DNA of 64,000 bases from CADEEN01 sp040384625 (GCA_040384625.1 JAZKIW010000049.1:1-64000), one strand, 5' to 3'. Shown: positions 50,374 to 60,137, counted from the first letter of the stretch. Translations and numbers: made by a program. The notes: generated by a model from the sequence alone, not told the origin.

Positions 50374-52260
50374 ATGAACCGCTACCCCTTGTGGAAGTAC
50401 GCGATGCTCGTCATCGCCTTGTTGATCGGCGCGCTCTACACGGCGCCGAACTTCTTCGGCGAGGCGCCGGCGGTGCAGGTGTCGTCGGGCAAGGCGACGG
50501 TGAAGATGGAGCCGGCCCTGGTCGGGCGCGTGCAGGAAGCGCTGAAGGCGGCCGGCGTGAACGCAGACTTCGTGGCCCTCGAAGGCACTTCGGTGCGGGC
50601 CCGCTTCGACACCACCGACACCCAGATCAAGGCCAAGGATGCGATCGCCAAGGCCCTGAACCCCGATCCGGCGAACCCCGCGTACATCGTCGCGCTAAAC
50701 CTGGTTTCGCGCTCGCCGCAGTGGCTGGCCAAGGTGCGCGCGCTGCCGATGTACCTCGGGCTGGACTTGCGCGGTGGCGTGCACTTCCTGATGCAGGTCG
50801 ACATGAAGTCGGCGTTGACGAAGAAGGCCGAGTCGCTGACCGGTGACATGCGCACCTTGCTGCGCGACAAGAACATCCGCCATGCCGGCATAAGCCGCGA
50901 CGGCAACACCGTTGAGCTGCGCTTTCGCGATAAGCCCACGCTCGATGCAGCGCGCGCCCTGCTCGGTGACCAGCTCCCCGACCTGGACTGGACGGAAAGC
51001 GCCGATGGCGACGGCCTCAAGCTGTCGGGTGCGCTCAAGCCGCAGGCTGCGCGTGCGGTGCAGGATGCGGCGCTGAAGCAGAACATCACCACCCTGCACA
51101 ACCGCGTCAACGAACTCGGGGTGGCCGAGCCGGTGATCCAGCAGCAGGGCGCCGACCGCGTGGTGGTGCAGCTGCCGGGTGTGCAGGACACGGCCAAGGC
51201 CAAGGACATCATTGGACGTACTGCGACGCTGGAAGTACGCCTGGTCGACGACAGCGCAGAAGCGGCCGCGGCGGCGGTCGGCTCGGGGCCGGTGCCTTTC
51301 GGTACCGAGCGCTACATCGAGCGCGGCGGCGCGCCGCTGATCGTCAAGCGCCAGGTGATCCTGACCGGCGAGAACCTGACCGATGCGCAGCCCGGCTTCG
51401 ACGGCCAGAACGCCAACGAGCCGGCGGTGCACCTGACGCTGGACGCCAAGGGCGCGCGCATCTTCCGTGACGTGACGCGCGAGAACGTCAACAAGCGCAT
51501 GGCCATCCTGCTGTTCGAGAAAGGCAAGGGCGAGGTCGTCACCGCGCCGGTGATCCGCAGCGAGATCGGCGGCGGCCGGGTGCAGATTTCGGGCCAGATG
51601 AACACCGTCGAGGCGGCCGACACGGCCCTGCTGCTGCGTGCTGGCTCTCTGGCCGCACCGATGGAGATCATCGAAGAACGGACGATCGGCCCGAGCCTGG
51701 GCGCCGAGAACATCAAGCTCGGCTTCAACAGCGTGATCTACGGCTTCTCGGCCATCGCCGTGTTCATGTGCCTGTACTACCTGCTGTTCGGGGTCTTCTC
51801 AACCATCGCGCTGGCCTTCAACCTGCTGCTGCTGGTGGCGGTGCTGTCGATGCTGCAGGCGACGCTGACCCTGCCTGGCATCGCGGCGATCGCACTGGCC
51901 CTGGGCATGGCGATCGACGCCAACGTGCTGATCAATGAGCGCGTGCGCGAGGAACTGCGCAATGGCGCCAGCCCGCAGACGGCGATCGCCACCGGCTACG
52001 AGCGCGCCTGGGGCACGATCCTGGACTCCAACGTCACCACGCTGATTGCCGGCTTGGCCCTGCTGGCCTTCGGCTCCGGGCCGGTGCGCGGCTTTGCCGT
52101 GGTGCACTGCCTGGGGATCCTCACTTCGATGTTTTCGGCCGTCGTGTTCTCGCGTGGCCTGGTCAACCTCTGGTACGGCCGGCAGAAGAAGCTCAAGGGC
52201 GTGTCGATCGGACAGGTCTGGCGGCCCGATGGCGCGGCCAGGCCGACAGCGGAAGTCTGA
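50374..52260 (+). CDS. secD: Protein translocase subunit SecD
   Basis: The 628-aa protein has an N-terminal helix (YPLWKYAMLVIALLIGALY) and the D1 motif YLGLDLRGGVHFLMQVD. A large periplasmic P1 domain, then five C-terminal helices with FSAIAVFMCLYYLLFG and IALALGMAIDANVLINERVREE, complete it. With SecF it uses the proton gradient to pull secreted proteins across the membrane. ATG 50374 gives MNRYPLWKYA; a GTG 21 bp earlier is less likely. It lies 41 bp after yajC. Confidence 0.97.
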   Translation: MNRYPLWKYAMLVIALLIGALYTAPNFFGEAPAVQVSSGKATVKMEPALVGRVQEALKAAGVNADFVALEGTSVRARFDTTDTQIKAKDAIAKALNPDPANPAYIVALNLVSRSPQWLAKVRALPMYLGLDLRGGVHFLMQVDMKSALTKKAESLTGDMRTLLRDKNIRHAGISRDGNTVELRFRDKPTLDAARALLGDQLPDLDWTESADGDGLKLSGALKPQAARAVQDAALKQNITTLHNRVNELGVAEPVIQQQGADRVVVQLPGVQDTAKAKDIIGRTATLEVRLVDDSAEAAAAAVGSGPVPFGTERYIERGGAPLIVKRQVILTGENLTDAQPGFDGQNANEPAVHLTLDAKGARIFRDVTRENVNKRMAILLFEKGKGEVVTAPVIRSEIGGGRVQISGQMNTVEAADTALLLRAGSLAAPMEIIEERTIGPSLGAENIKLGFNSVIYGFSAIAVFMCLYYLLFGVFSTIALAFNLLLLVAVLSMLQATLTLPGIAAIALALGMAIDANVLINERVREELRNGASPQTAIATGYERAWGTILDSNVTTLIAGLALLAFGSGPVRGFAVVHCLGILTSMFSAVVFSRGLVNLWYGRQKKLKGVSIGQVWRPDGAARPTAEV

Positions 52261-52272
52261 GGAAAGAACAAG

Positions 52273-53307
52273 ATGGAATTCTTCCGCATTCACCGCGACA
52301 TCCCCTTCATGCGCCACGCGCTGGTGCTGAACGTGATCTCGTTCCTCACCTTTGCTGCCGCGGTGTTTTTTCTGGTCACGCGCGGCCTGCATCTGTCGAT
52401 CGAGTTCACCGGTGGCACCGTGATGGAGGTCGAGTATTCGCAGGCCGCCGACCTCGGCAAGACGCGCGCGGCCGTCGACAGCCTCGGCTTGGGCGAGGTC
52501 CAGGTGCAGAACTTCGGCACTTCGCGCGACGTGCTGATCCGCCTGCCGCTGCGTGGCGACGCCAAGCAGAGCGAGTTAGCCGGGCGGGTGTTCGAGGCCC
52601 TGTGCAAGGCCGAGTCGGCCACGGTCGGTACCAAGCAATACACCACGCCGCAGGGCGAGCAGGTCAGCCGGCCGTCGTGCGCCACCAGCACGGATTCCGA
52701 GCCGCTCAAGCTGTCGCGCACGGAGTTCGTCGGACCCTCGGTCGGCGCCGAACTGGCCTGGGACGGCATCAAGGCGCTCGGCGTGACGATCCTGGGCATC
52801 GTGATCTACCTCGCCATCCGCTTCGAGTGGAAGTTCTCGATCGCCGGCATCGTCGCCAACCTGCACGACGTGGTCATCATCCTGGGCTTCTTTGCCTTCT
52901 TCCAGTGGGAGTTCTCGCTGGCGGTGCTGGCGGCGGTGCTGGCGGTACTCGGCTACTCGGTCAACGAGTCGGTGGTCATCTTCGACCGGGTGCGCGAGGC
53001 CTTTCGCAAGTTCAGGAAGCTCAACACCCGCGAGGTCATCGATCACGCCATCACCAGCACCATCAGCCGCACCATCATCACCCACGGCAGCACCCTGATG
53101 ATGGTGGTCTCGATGCTGATCTTCGGCGGACCGACCCTGCACTACTTCGCGTTGGCGCTGACCATCGGCATCCTGTTCGGCGTCTACTCGTCGGTGTTCG
53201 TCGCTGCGGCCATCGTGATGTGGCTCGGCGTCAAACGCGAGGACCTCGTGAAACTGTCCGCAAAGGAAGGCGACCCGAACGACCCGAACGCCGGCGCGGT
53301 GGTTTGA
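52273..53307 (+). CDS. secF: Protein translocase subunit SecF
   Basis: The 344-aa protein has the short N-terminal segment MEFFRIHRDIPFM, first helix, the GLHLSIEFTGGTVMEV motif, and the conserved GYSVNESVVIFDRVRE with SRTIITHGSTLMMV. It completes the SecDF complex. Its ATG lies 12 bp after secD with GAGGAAAG as ribosome site. Confidence 0.97.
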   Translation: MEFFRIHRDIPFMRHALVLNVISFLTFAAAVFFLVTRGLHLSIEFTGGTVMEVEYSQAADLGKTRAAVDSLGLGEVQVQNFGTSRDVLIRLPLRGDAKQSELAGRVFEALCKAESATVGTKQYTTPQGEQVSRPSCATSTDSEPLKLSRTEFVGPSVGAELAWDGIKALGVTILGIVIYLAIRFEWKFSIAGIVANLHDVVIILGFFAFFQWEFSLAVLAAVLAVLGYSVNESVVIFDRVREAFRKFRKLNTREVIDHAITSTISRTIITHGSTLMMVVSMLIFGGPTLHYFALALTIGILFGVYSSVFVAAAIVMWLGVKREDLVKLSAKEGDPNDPNAGAVV

Positions 53308-53367
53308 CGATGTAAGCGGTGGTGTAGAGTCAACAGACCCCGCAAACAAAGGCTCTAACGATCCCCT

Positions 53368-55617
53368 ATGGCGCCCATCGGCGATCAAGCCAGCCTGGCC
53401 TTCCAGGCCCGTCGCATCTACACGGAAGAGCTGGTCAAGGGCTTGCCGGGGGTTGTCAATTCGGTGGTGGCCTGGGCGGTGGCGCCCGAGCGTACAGCCA
53501 GTTCGGCTGCAGATCCTGGAATCACCGGTCGCCTGCGCGACGCGGCGGTGGCGCTCAAGCAGCACGGTCCGGGCTGGCACCAGGGCATCGTCGCGGCCTT
53601 GCAGGATGGCCTGCGTCACGGTGTGTCCTCATCGCGCACCGGTGATCTCAGCGGGCCGACGAAGAAGCTGTCCTTGGTCGACGACGAGACGATCGAGCGC
53701 GAGATCGTCACGTCGCGCCTGGCCTTAGCCATCATGGACCGCGCGAGCTGGGAGTTCAACGATCTGCGCACGCGCGTCGCCCTGCTCGAGCGGCGCGAGG
53801 AACTCGACCCGCACGACCTGCTCCGCACCCATGTCCTGGCGCGCATCGTGATGCAGGCTTGGGCTGACGCTGGCCTCGATGACAACGGCCTGCGCGACCT
53901 GCAGCCGGTGTTGCACGAAGAGTTCGGAGTCCTGGTGCAGGAGTCCTACCACGAGGCTAACAGCTGGCTGGTGTCGCAGCGGGTGCTGCCCGACATCGAT
54001 CTGCGGCCGCTGATCCGGCGTTCGCGTGGCGGCGCCACCACCGGCTATGGCGGCCTGGTCCAGGACGAGACGCGACTGATGACGCGCTCCGGCTCGGGCG
54101 CTGGCGCCGAGGCCCACAGCCCAGGTGGCGGGGGCGAAGCGATGGCGGTGCTGACCCGCTTGAACCGCATGATCGAGCGTCAGGTCCCGTCCTTTGCGGA
54201 GACCGCACGCGTCGGCCAGCAGCGAACCGTGTCGCCTGCCTTGGCCGAGGCCATCGGCCAGGCCCAGCTGGGGGTGCAGCGCCGCATCGACCGCAACGAA
54301 GCGGGCTCGGCCTTGGCCACGGTGTCACCGCAGCTGCTCGAAGAATTGAACCTGCGCAAGCAGGCCCTGAAGCGCGCCGCCGAAACGCCGGTCGAACGCG
54401 CCACGATCGAGATCGTGGCCCTGCTGTTCCAGAGCATCCTGACCGAGGAGCGCATTCCGTCCAACGTTCGTGTCTGGTTCGCGCGCCTGCAGATGCCGGT
54501 CCTGCGGGTGGCCGTCGGTGAGCCCGACTTCTTCGCCACCGTCGACCACCCGGCGCGGCGCCTGATCGACCGCATGGGCGCCTGCGTGATGGGGTTCGAT
54601 GCTTCGGCCAGTGCCGTGGGTGACGCGCTGGAAGGCGAGATCAAGCGCGTGGTACAGGTCGTCGAGGCCTATCCCGACACCGGCCGGCGCGTGTTCCAGA
54701 CCGTACTGACCGAGTTCGAGCGCTTCCTCGAGCACTACTTCAAGAGCGAGAACGAGGCCACCAAGCGCGGCGTGTCGCTGGCCCAGCAGGTCGAGCAGCG
54801 CGAGACGCTGGCGATCCAGTACACCATTGAGTTGCGCAAGTTGCTGAATGAGGTGCCGGTGCAGGAAGGCGTGCGCCAGTTCCTGTTCCAGGTCTGGGCC
54901 GACGTGCTGGCGATGTCCGCCGTGCGCCACGGCGCGCAGGCCGAGGCCACCAAGGCCGCGCGCAAGGCGGCCACTGATCTGATCTGGTCCGCCGGGGCCA
55001 AGGTTTCGCGCGAGGAACGCGCCGACGTGATCCGCCGCCTGCCACCGCTGCTGAAGCAATTGCGCGAAGGGATGGAGTCGGCAGGTGTGCCGGCGGCCAA
55101 GCGCGACGAGCATGTGCGTTCGCTCAACGATTCTTTGGCCGCGGCCTTCAGCGCCAAGGCCGCCGCGATCCCGCCAGAGCGTTTCGAGGAGCTGCGCGAA
55201 CGCCTCGAAGCCCTGGAAGAACTGCTGCCCGACGCCAGCGACGTGCAGCTCGACCAGACCCTGATGCTCGACATCTCGGGCGACGACAGCGGCGATCTCG
55301 AGGTGGTCGGCGAAGGCGGCTCGATGCCTACCCCGGCGATGCTCTCATGGGCGCGCGAACTGCAGGTCGGCAGCTGGTACATGCTCGAGCACAACGACCG
55401 CAACGAAGGCGTTCAACTCGCATGGCAGGGGATGCGCCGGCACCTGTCCTTGTTCGTGACGGCCAGCGGGCGCTGCCTGCTGTTCGAGCAGCATCGGTTG
55501 GCGTCGTACCTGCAGGCAGGTTTGCTGCTGCCGGCACAAGACGAGGCGCTGACGGTGCGGGCTACGCGCACGGCACTGGCGAAGCTGGACAACGACCCCG
55601 CGAGATTGTTGAACTGA
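53368..55617 (+). CDS. DUF1631 family protein
   Basis: The 749-aa mainly helical cytoplasmic protein has no signal or membrane segment. It resembles the DUF1631 family: FNDLRTRVALLERREELDPHD, TPVERATIEIVALLFQSILTEERIP and a C-terminal beta domain (LQVGSWYMLEHNDRNEGVQL, LSLFVTASGRCLLFEQHRLA) that looks PilZ-like. Function is not established; some databases call members thymidine phosphorylase without support. It lies 60 bp after secF with TAGAGT (53328-53333) as a possible own -10. Confidence 0.75.
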   Translation: MAPIGDQASLAFQARRIYTEELVKGLPGVVNSVVAWAVAPERTASSAADPGITGRLRDAAVALKQHGPGWHQGIVAALQDGLRHGVSSSRTGDLSGPTKKLSLVDDETIEREIVTSRLALAIMDRASWEFNDLRTRVALLERREELDPHDLLRTHVLARIVMQAWADAGLDDNGLRDLQPVLHEEFGVLVQESYHEANSWLVSQRVLPDIDLRPLIRRSRGGATTGYGGLVQDETRLMTRSGSGAGAEAHSPGGGGEAMAVLTRLNRMIERQVPSFAETARVGQQRTVSPALAEAIGQAQLGVQRRIDRNEAGSALATVSPQLLEELNLRKQALKRAAETPVERATIEIVALLFQSILTEERIPSNVRVWFARLQMPVLRVAVGEPDFFATVDHPARRLIDRMGACVMGFDASASAVGDALEGEIKRVVQVVEAYPDTGRRVFQTVLTEFERFLEHYFKSENEATKRGVSLAQQVEQRETLAIQYTIELRKLLNEVPVQEGVRQFLFQVWADVLAMSAVRHGAQAEATKAARKAATDLIWSAGAKVSREERADVIRRLPPLLKQLREGMESAGVPAAKRDEHVRSLNDSLAAAFSAKAAAIPPERFEELRERLEALEELLPDASDVQLDQTLMLDISGDDSGDLEVVGEGGSMPTPAMLSWARELQVGSWYMLEHNDRNEGVQLAWQGMRRHLSLFVTASGRCLLFEQHRLASYLQAGLLLPAQDEALTVRATRTALAKLDNDPARLLN

Positions 55618-55625
55618 AGGACAGC

Positions 55626-55638
55626 GGGCCTTCGGCCC
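55626..55638. terminator. Short hairpin between convergent genes
   Basis: GGGCC-TTC-GGCCC lies between the DUF1631 stop and the smg stop and could end both transcripts. The T-run needed for intrinsic termination is missing. Confidence 0.35.
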
Positions 55639-55644
55639 TGCGTC

Positions 55645-56097
55645 TCAGTGGATGAGGCGGTCTTCCGGAGCGACGAAGAGTTCGTCGAGGATCAGCGCAT
55701 CGGGCTCTTCGCCCAGGCTCCAGAAGACCATCAGGACGATGACCTTCAGGTCGTCGAGTTCGATCGGCGTGGCGCCGATGGCGGTGGCGCGGTCGATCAC
55801 CATTTCGCGCATCGGCGGCGGCAACACGCCAGCCGATTCGAGGAAACTGACGAAGCCGATCGACTCTTCACCGAGCAACTCCTGCTCAGCCGGCGAGTAC
55901 ACGCGCATCGCGCCGGCACTCTGTTGGCCGCTGTAGGCCTGCGCCGTGCCGGCCAGGCCGTCGAGCCAGGACAGGGCCTCCTGGATTTCGTCGCTTTCGA
56001 AGCCCACCGCCGACAGCTTGCGGGTCAGTTGGGCATGGTCGGGGCACGCATCGGGGCGCCAGTAGTTTTCGTACAGATACACCAGCACATCGAACAT
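55645..56097 (-). CDS. smg: Smg/DUF494 family protein
   Basis: The 150-aa protein begins MFDVLVYLYENYW and has the family's GFESDEIQEALSWLDGL, RVYSPAEQELLGEESIGFV and LDDLKVIVLMVFWSLGEEPD. It is a small acidic cytosolic protein of unknown mechanism encoded beside dprA. The ATG lies 24 bp after the dprA stop. Confidence 0.93.
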   Translation of the reverse strand: MFDVLVYLYENYWRPDACPDHAQLTRKLSAVGFESDEIQEALSWLDGLAGTAQAYSGQQSAGAMRVYSPAEQELLGEESIGFVSFLESAGVLPPPMREMVIDRATAIGATPIELDDLKVIVLMVFWSLGEEPDALILDELFVAPEDRLIH

Positions 56098-56121
56098 GAA
56101 AACACTATACCGCAGCGGTCT

Positions 56122-57228
56122 TCAGGAGACGTTGCGGCGCTGGTAAAGGCCGCCCGGCAGGCGGGCAACGCGTCCGTAGAGTTCGAGTTCGAGAAGCTGC
56201 GCACTCAAGCTCGCTGCACTCTCGCCGGTGCGTGCGAGCAGGGCGTCGAGCGTGACGGGGTCATGGCCGAGTGCGCTGAGCAGTGCGGTCTCGCCTGCGT
56301 CGGGCGCGGGCATCACGGTGCCTGGTGCACCGGGCGGGACCGCGGCCCAGTTCAGCTCCCCGAGGATGTCGTCGGCCGATTCGACCAGTTTCGCCCCCTG
56401 CTTGATCAGCGCGTGGCAACCGCGTGACTGCGGCGAGTGGATCGAGCCCGGAATGGCGAACACTTCGCGCCCGGCCTCGATCGCCTGCCGGGCGGTGATC
56501 AAGGAGCCCGAGGCCAGTGCCGCCTCGACCACCAGGGTGCCGCGTGACAGCCCGGCGATCAACCGGTTGCGCCGCGGAAAGTTGTCCGGCAGCGGTGGCA
56601 TGCCCAGGTCGAACTCGGACAGCAGCAAACCCTCCGCGGCGATGCGATGCGCGAGCGCGCGGTGGCGCGCGGGGTAGATGCGGTCCAGACCGGTGCCGAA
56701 GACAGCCACGGTGCTGCCGCGGCCGGCCAAGCCGCCGGCATGCGCAGCACCGTCGATGCCCAGGGCCAGCCCGGAGACGATGGTCAGCCCGACGCGGCTC
56801 AGGTGCTCGGCGAAGGCGCGGGCGTTGTCGACGCCTTGTGCGCTCGGGTTGCGACTGCCCACCACTGCCAGCGCGGGCGCGTTCAGCAACTCGAGCCGCC
56901 CCTGTGCGTACAAGAGCAGGGGCGGGTCGGCGGTTTCGAGCATCAGCGCCGGGTAGGCCGCGTCGCCGAGGGTCAGCACGTGGTGCGAGGCGTCTGCTTC
57001 AAGCCAGGCCAGGGTCGCGGCCAGTTGTTCGGTATGGCCTTCAGGCTCGACCCCGAGCGCGGTGGCCAACAGCGGACCGGTCAACTCACGCAGCGCAGCC
57101 GGTCGGGTGGCGAACACGGCGTCGGGCGAACCGCAGGAGGCCAGCAGACGACGGGCGCTGTCTCGGCCGAGGCCGGGCGTGCGCAGCAGGCGCAGCCACG
57201 CGGAGAGATCCTCGGGCCGGGCCATCAT
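56122..57228 (-). CDS. dprA: DNA-processing protein DprA
   Basis: The 368-aa protein has an N-terminal helical/SAM-like part. The Rossmann core has LAVVGSRNPSAQG, VSGLALGIDGAAHAGGL, TVAVFGTGLDRIYPARHRAL, FPRRNRLIAGLSRGTLVVEA and IPGSIHSPQSRGCHALIKQGA. A C-terminal winged-helix (DALLARTGESAASLSAQLLELEL) follows. It loads RecA on incoming single-stranded DNA during transformation. An ATG pair at its start leaves a one-codon ambiguity. It follows the LysM gene by 23 bp. Confidence 0.95.
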   Translation of the reverse strand: MMARPEDLSAWLRLLRTPGLGRDSARRLLASCGSPDAVFATRPAALRELTGPLLATALGVEPEGHTEQLAATLAWLEADASHHVLTLGDAAYPALMLETADPPLLLYAQGRLELLNAPALAVVGSRNPSAQGVDNARAFAEHLSRVGLTIVSGLALGIDGAAHAGGLAGRGSTVAVFGTGLDRIYPARHRALAHRIAAEGLLLSEFDLGMPPLPDNFPRRNRLIAGLSRGTLVVEAALASGSLITARQAIEAGREVFAIPGSIHSPQSRGCHALIKQGAKLVESADDILGELNWAAVPPGAPGTVMPAPDAGETALLSALGHDPVTLDALLARTGESAASLSAQLLELELYGRVARLPGGLYQRRNVS

Positions 57229-57251
57229 GCAGGCCGGCGGCCCGGCGAGTT

Positions 57252-58406
57252 TCAGGGCTGGGCGAAGCGGTCGCCCGCGCTCACCGGCTGCTCGGCTTGG
57301 AGCACGAGGCCGTAGGACACGCGGTCGAAGACGCGAAAGACGATCAACAGCCCGTGGCGTTCATCGGGCAGCTTGATCTGGGTCGGCTTGTCGCCGGTGC
57401 GGTCGGTCACCAGCGGGCCATCGCGCAGAACCCCCAGCACATGGCCGCGCTCCATCCCGTCATTGGCGCCGCGGTTGACCGACACGACCTGGTTCTGGCC
57501 GGCCAGCAGACCTTCGCCGTACACGGCGACGATCTGGCCGTTGATCGGCTTGGCCGGCGCGTGCGGGGTGAAGCTGCTGAAGTCGCGCGCGGGGGCGGGC
57601 GCCAGGCGGTCGCCGATGGCGACCTCTTCCTTGACGCTGAGCAATTCGAAGGTCGCGGGGACAGCCAGGGTCGACTTGCCGTCGACGCTGGCGGTACTGC
57701 CGCCCACGCGCATGTACTCGGCAGTTCCGAGGAAGCGCGCCTCGTAGCCCAGGATTTCCTTGGTCGTCGGATCGCGCAGGGCAATGGCCTGGCGGAACAC
57801 GCGCCAGTCGCGCAGGCCGGCCAGCTCGCCGAGCACGTAGGCCTTGTCGCCACGGCCCATCAGCACGCGATCATCGGGGGCGGCCACCACGCGCGGTGCG
57901 CGTTCGAGCTCGTTGGCGCTGAAGACCACCGCTTCGTTGAGGAACGGCGCGATCAGGTGCATTGCCACCGGCGGGATACCGCCGGTGCCTAGGGCTTCGC
58001 TGCGCACGCGTGGGCTGAGCTTGACCGTGCCGTCCGGGCCGGCCTGGCCCATGCGCAGGCGGGCTCGGCCACCGGACTTGTCGAGCACCAGCAACTGGCC
58101 CGGATAGATCAGGTGCGGGTTGCGGATCTGGTCCAGGTTCATCCCCCACAGCTCGGGCCAGCGCCAAGGACTCTTCAGGAACAGCTTGGAGATGTCCCAC
58201 AGCGTGTCGCCACGCTTGACGGTATGCGAGTCGGGCGCGTTCGGCGCCAGCTCGGACAAGGGCACGCCGGTTTGCGCCACCTGTTGCGCGGTGCCGCGCT
58301 GTTGCGGCGTGACCGGATAGTTCGCCGCGTTCGCGCTGCCGATGGCCAACAGCAGGCAGCTGGCGAGCGCGGTGGTGGTGAGGCGGCTGGCGTGGCTTCG
58401 GATCAT
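57252..58406 (-). CDS. LysM-domain exported protein upstream of dprA
   Basis: The 384-aa protein has a signal peptide (LTTTALASCLLLAIGSANA, cleavage near ANA-ANY) and one LysM domain at about residues 58-110 (HTVKRGDTLWDISKLFL, NPHLIYPGQLLVL). A long C-terminal beta-rich domain without catalytic motif follows. LysM binds peptidoglycan, so it is periplasmic. Its position opposite def and before dprA is conserved in betaproteobacteria. GGGGAGAG precedes the ATG by 8 bp. Confidence 0.88.
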   Translation of the reverse strand: MIRSHASRLTTTALASCLLLAIGSANAANYPVTPQQRGTAQQVAQTGVPLSELAPNAPDSHTVKRGDTLWDISKLFLKSPWRWPELWGMNLDQIRNPHLIYPGQLLVLDKSGGRARLRMGQAGPDGTVKLSPRVRSEALGTGGIPPVAMHLIAPFLNEAVVFSANELERAPRVVAAPDDRVLMGRGDKAYVLGELAGLRDWRVFRQAIALRDPTTKEILGYEARFLGTAEYMRVGGSTASVDGKSTLAVPATFELLSVKEEVAIGDRLAPAPARDFSSFTPHAPAKPINGQIVAVYGEGLLAGQNQVVSVNRGANDGMERGHVLGVLRDGPLVTDRTGDKPTQIKLPDERHGLLIVFRVFDRVSYGLVLQAEQPVSAGDRFAQP

Positions 58407-58687
58407 GTACAGGCTCTCCCCGGGGCCGCTGCCGGCGTTCGGCAGCGATGAGAAAATGGTGCCGCTATCAAGTTTTGGAGGTCTTCGAGGGCTTTGAGCA
58501 GTGTCGTCGGCGAGCTTCGGAGAAGCCAGCGAAAATGCTCATACGCTTTGACAGATTCTGCCTCTAAACCCTTGATATCGCAATGAAAGTGCCTCGCGCT
58601 TTCGCTCGGCGTGGCACCTTTCACGAACCCTGCTGTTGCGCATTGCTCACGCCCGAGCCGAGCGCGTCGGCCTGTGCAGCTTTTCAC
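58403..58687 (-). CDS. Uncertain 94-aa open frame between def and the LysM gene
   Basis: A GTG-started frame of 94 codons occupies most of the 286-bp gap. AGGAGG stands 10 bp before the GTG and its TGA overlaps the LysM ATG as ATGA. The middle (SARHFHCDIKGLEAESVKA) uses more A/T-rich codons than the surrounding genes. No domain is recognised. The same DNA must also hold promoters for def and the LysM gene, so it may be non-coding. Confidence 0.25.
   Translation of the reverse strand: MKSCTGRRARLGREQCATAGFVKGATPSESARHFHCDIKGLEAESVKAYEHFRWLLRSSPTTLLKALEDLQNLIAAPFSHRCRTPAAAPGRACT
58548..58577 (+). promoter_or_regulatory. Candidate def-fmt promoter
   Basis: A perfect TTGACA (58548-58553) and TTGATA (58572-58577) are spaced by 18 bp on the plus strand, 116 bp before the def ATG. 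An imperfect inverted repeat GAAAGTGCC..GGCACCTTTC (58585-58622) follows in the leader. Confidence 0.45.
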
Positions 58688-58692
58688 GAATC

Positions 58693-59211
58693 ATGAGCCT
58701 CCTGCCCATCCTGCGTTACCCCGATCCGCGCCTGCACACGGTGGCAAAACCGGTCGCCGAGGTCGACGCGCGTGTGCGTCGTCTGGTCGACGACATGCTG
58801 GACACCATGTACGAAGCCGAAGGCGTCGGCCTGGCCGCAACCCAGGTCGATGTGCACGAGTGCGTGATCGTGATCGACACCTCCGATGGCCGCGATCGGC
58901 CTCGCGTTCTGATCAACCCCGAGGTGGTGGCGCGCAGCGACGAGATGGTGTTCGGCGACGAGGGCTGCCTGTCGGTGCCGACGATCTACGACAAGGTGCC
59001 GCGCCACGCGCGCGTCACGGTACGCGCCCGCGGCCGCGATGGCATGACCTATGAGTTCGAGGCCGAGGGCCTCGAATCGGTGTGCGTGCAGCACGAGATG
59101 GACCACCTGCTGGGCAAGGTCTTCGTCGAGTATCTGAGCCCCTTGAAGCGCGATCGCATCAAGACCAAGATGCTGAAGAAGGCGCGCGAAGAAGGGTTGC
59201 GTGCCGGATGA
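58693..59211 (+). CDS. def: Peptide deformylase
   Basis: The 172-aa metallo-enzyme has the three family motifs: GVGLAATQ, EGCLSVP (metal Cys) and QHEMDHLLGKVF (two metal His and the catalytic Glu). It removes the formyl group from nascent proteins. ATG 58693 gives MSLLPILRYPDPRLHTVAKP, the usual start. It overlaps fmt by 4 bp. Confidence 0.97.
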   Translation: MSLLPILRYPDPRLHTVAKPVAEVDARVRRLVDDMLDTMYEAEGVGLAATQVDVHECVIVIDTSDGRDRPRVLINPEVVARSDEMVFGDEGCLSVPTIYDKVPRHARVTVRARGRDGMTYEFEAEGLESVCVQHEMDHLLGKVFVEYLSPLKRDRIKTKMLKKAREEGLRAG

Positions 59212-60137
59212 GTGCACTGCGCGTGGCCTTTGCCGGCACGCCGGCCTTCGCGGCCAGCGCACTGAGTGCAGTGCACGCGGCCGGCCACGACCTCGTTCTC
59301 GTGCTGACCCAGCCCGACCGTCCGGCCGGCCGCGGCCTCAAGCTGCAGCCCTCGCCGATCAAGCAGTACGCGCTGCAGAACGGCCTGGCTGTCGCGCAGC
59401 CGCAGGGGCTCAAGCTCGATGGGCGCTTCGCAGACGATGCGCATGTCGCGCGCGGCGCGCTGCAAGCGGCGCACGCCGACGTGATGGTGGTCGCGGCCTA
59501 CGGCCTGATCCTGCCGCCCTGGCTGCTCGACCTGCCACGCCTGGGCTGCCTGAACATCCATGCCTCGCTGTTGCCGCGTTGGCGAGGTGCGGCACCGATC
59601 CAGCGTGCCATCGAGGCCGGCGACACCCAGACCGGCATCACGATCATGCAGATGGACGCCGGCCTGGACACCGGCGACGTGCTGCTCGCCAGCGGCGAGG
59701 CGATCCTTCCCGGCGACAGCGCGGGCAGCCTGCAAGACCGCTTGGCCGCGCTCGGCGCGCGGCTCATCGTGCAAGCCCTGGCTGATGCAGCCAGCGGCGC
59801 GTTGGTGCGCACGCCGCAGGCGGCCGCCGGGGTGACCTACGCCCACAAGCTGGCCAAGGCGGAGGGGGCGATCGACTGGCTGCGGCCCGCCGCCGAGATC
59901 GAACGCCGGCTGCGCGCCTTCGATCCTCAGCCGGGTTGCCATTTCGAATTCGACGGCCAGACGGTCAAGCTCTGGCGTGCAAGCGTTTGTGCGGGTGCGG
60001 GACGGCCGGCAGGGTCGATCGAGACGCACGGCAGCGGCTTGCGGGTGAGCTGCGGCGACGGTCAGGCGCTGGACCTGCTCGAACTGCAGCGTCCAGGCGG
60101 CCGGCGTCTTCCGGCGGCACTTTTCGCTTCGGGCTGA
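59208..60137 (+). CDS. fmt: Methionyl-tRNA formyltransferase
   Basis: The 309-aa protein has VAFAGTPAFAASAL, TQPDRPAGRGLKLQPSPIK, the formyl-transfer motif LNIHASLLPRWRGAAPIQ, and the OB-like C-terminal domain. It formylates initiator Met-tRNA. The ATG overlaps the def stop (ATGA), the normal def-fmt pair. Confidence 0.97.
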   Translation: MSALRVAFAGTPAFAASALSAVHAAGHDLVLVLTQPDRPAGRGLKLQPSPIKQYALQNGLAVAQPQGLKLDGRFADDAHVARGALQAAHADVMVVAAYGLILPPWLLDLPRLGCLNIHASLLPRWRGAAPIQRAIEAGDTQTGITIMQMDAGLDTGDVLLASGEAILPGDSAGSLQDRLAALGARLIVQALADAASGALVRTPQAAAGVTYAHKLAKAEGAIDWLRPAAEIERRLRAFDPQPGCHFEFDGQTVKLWRASVCAGAGRPAGSIETHGSGLRVSCGDGQALDLLELQRPGGRRLPAALFASG

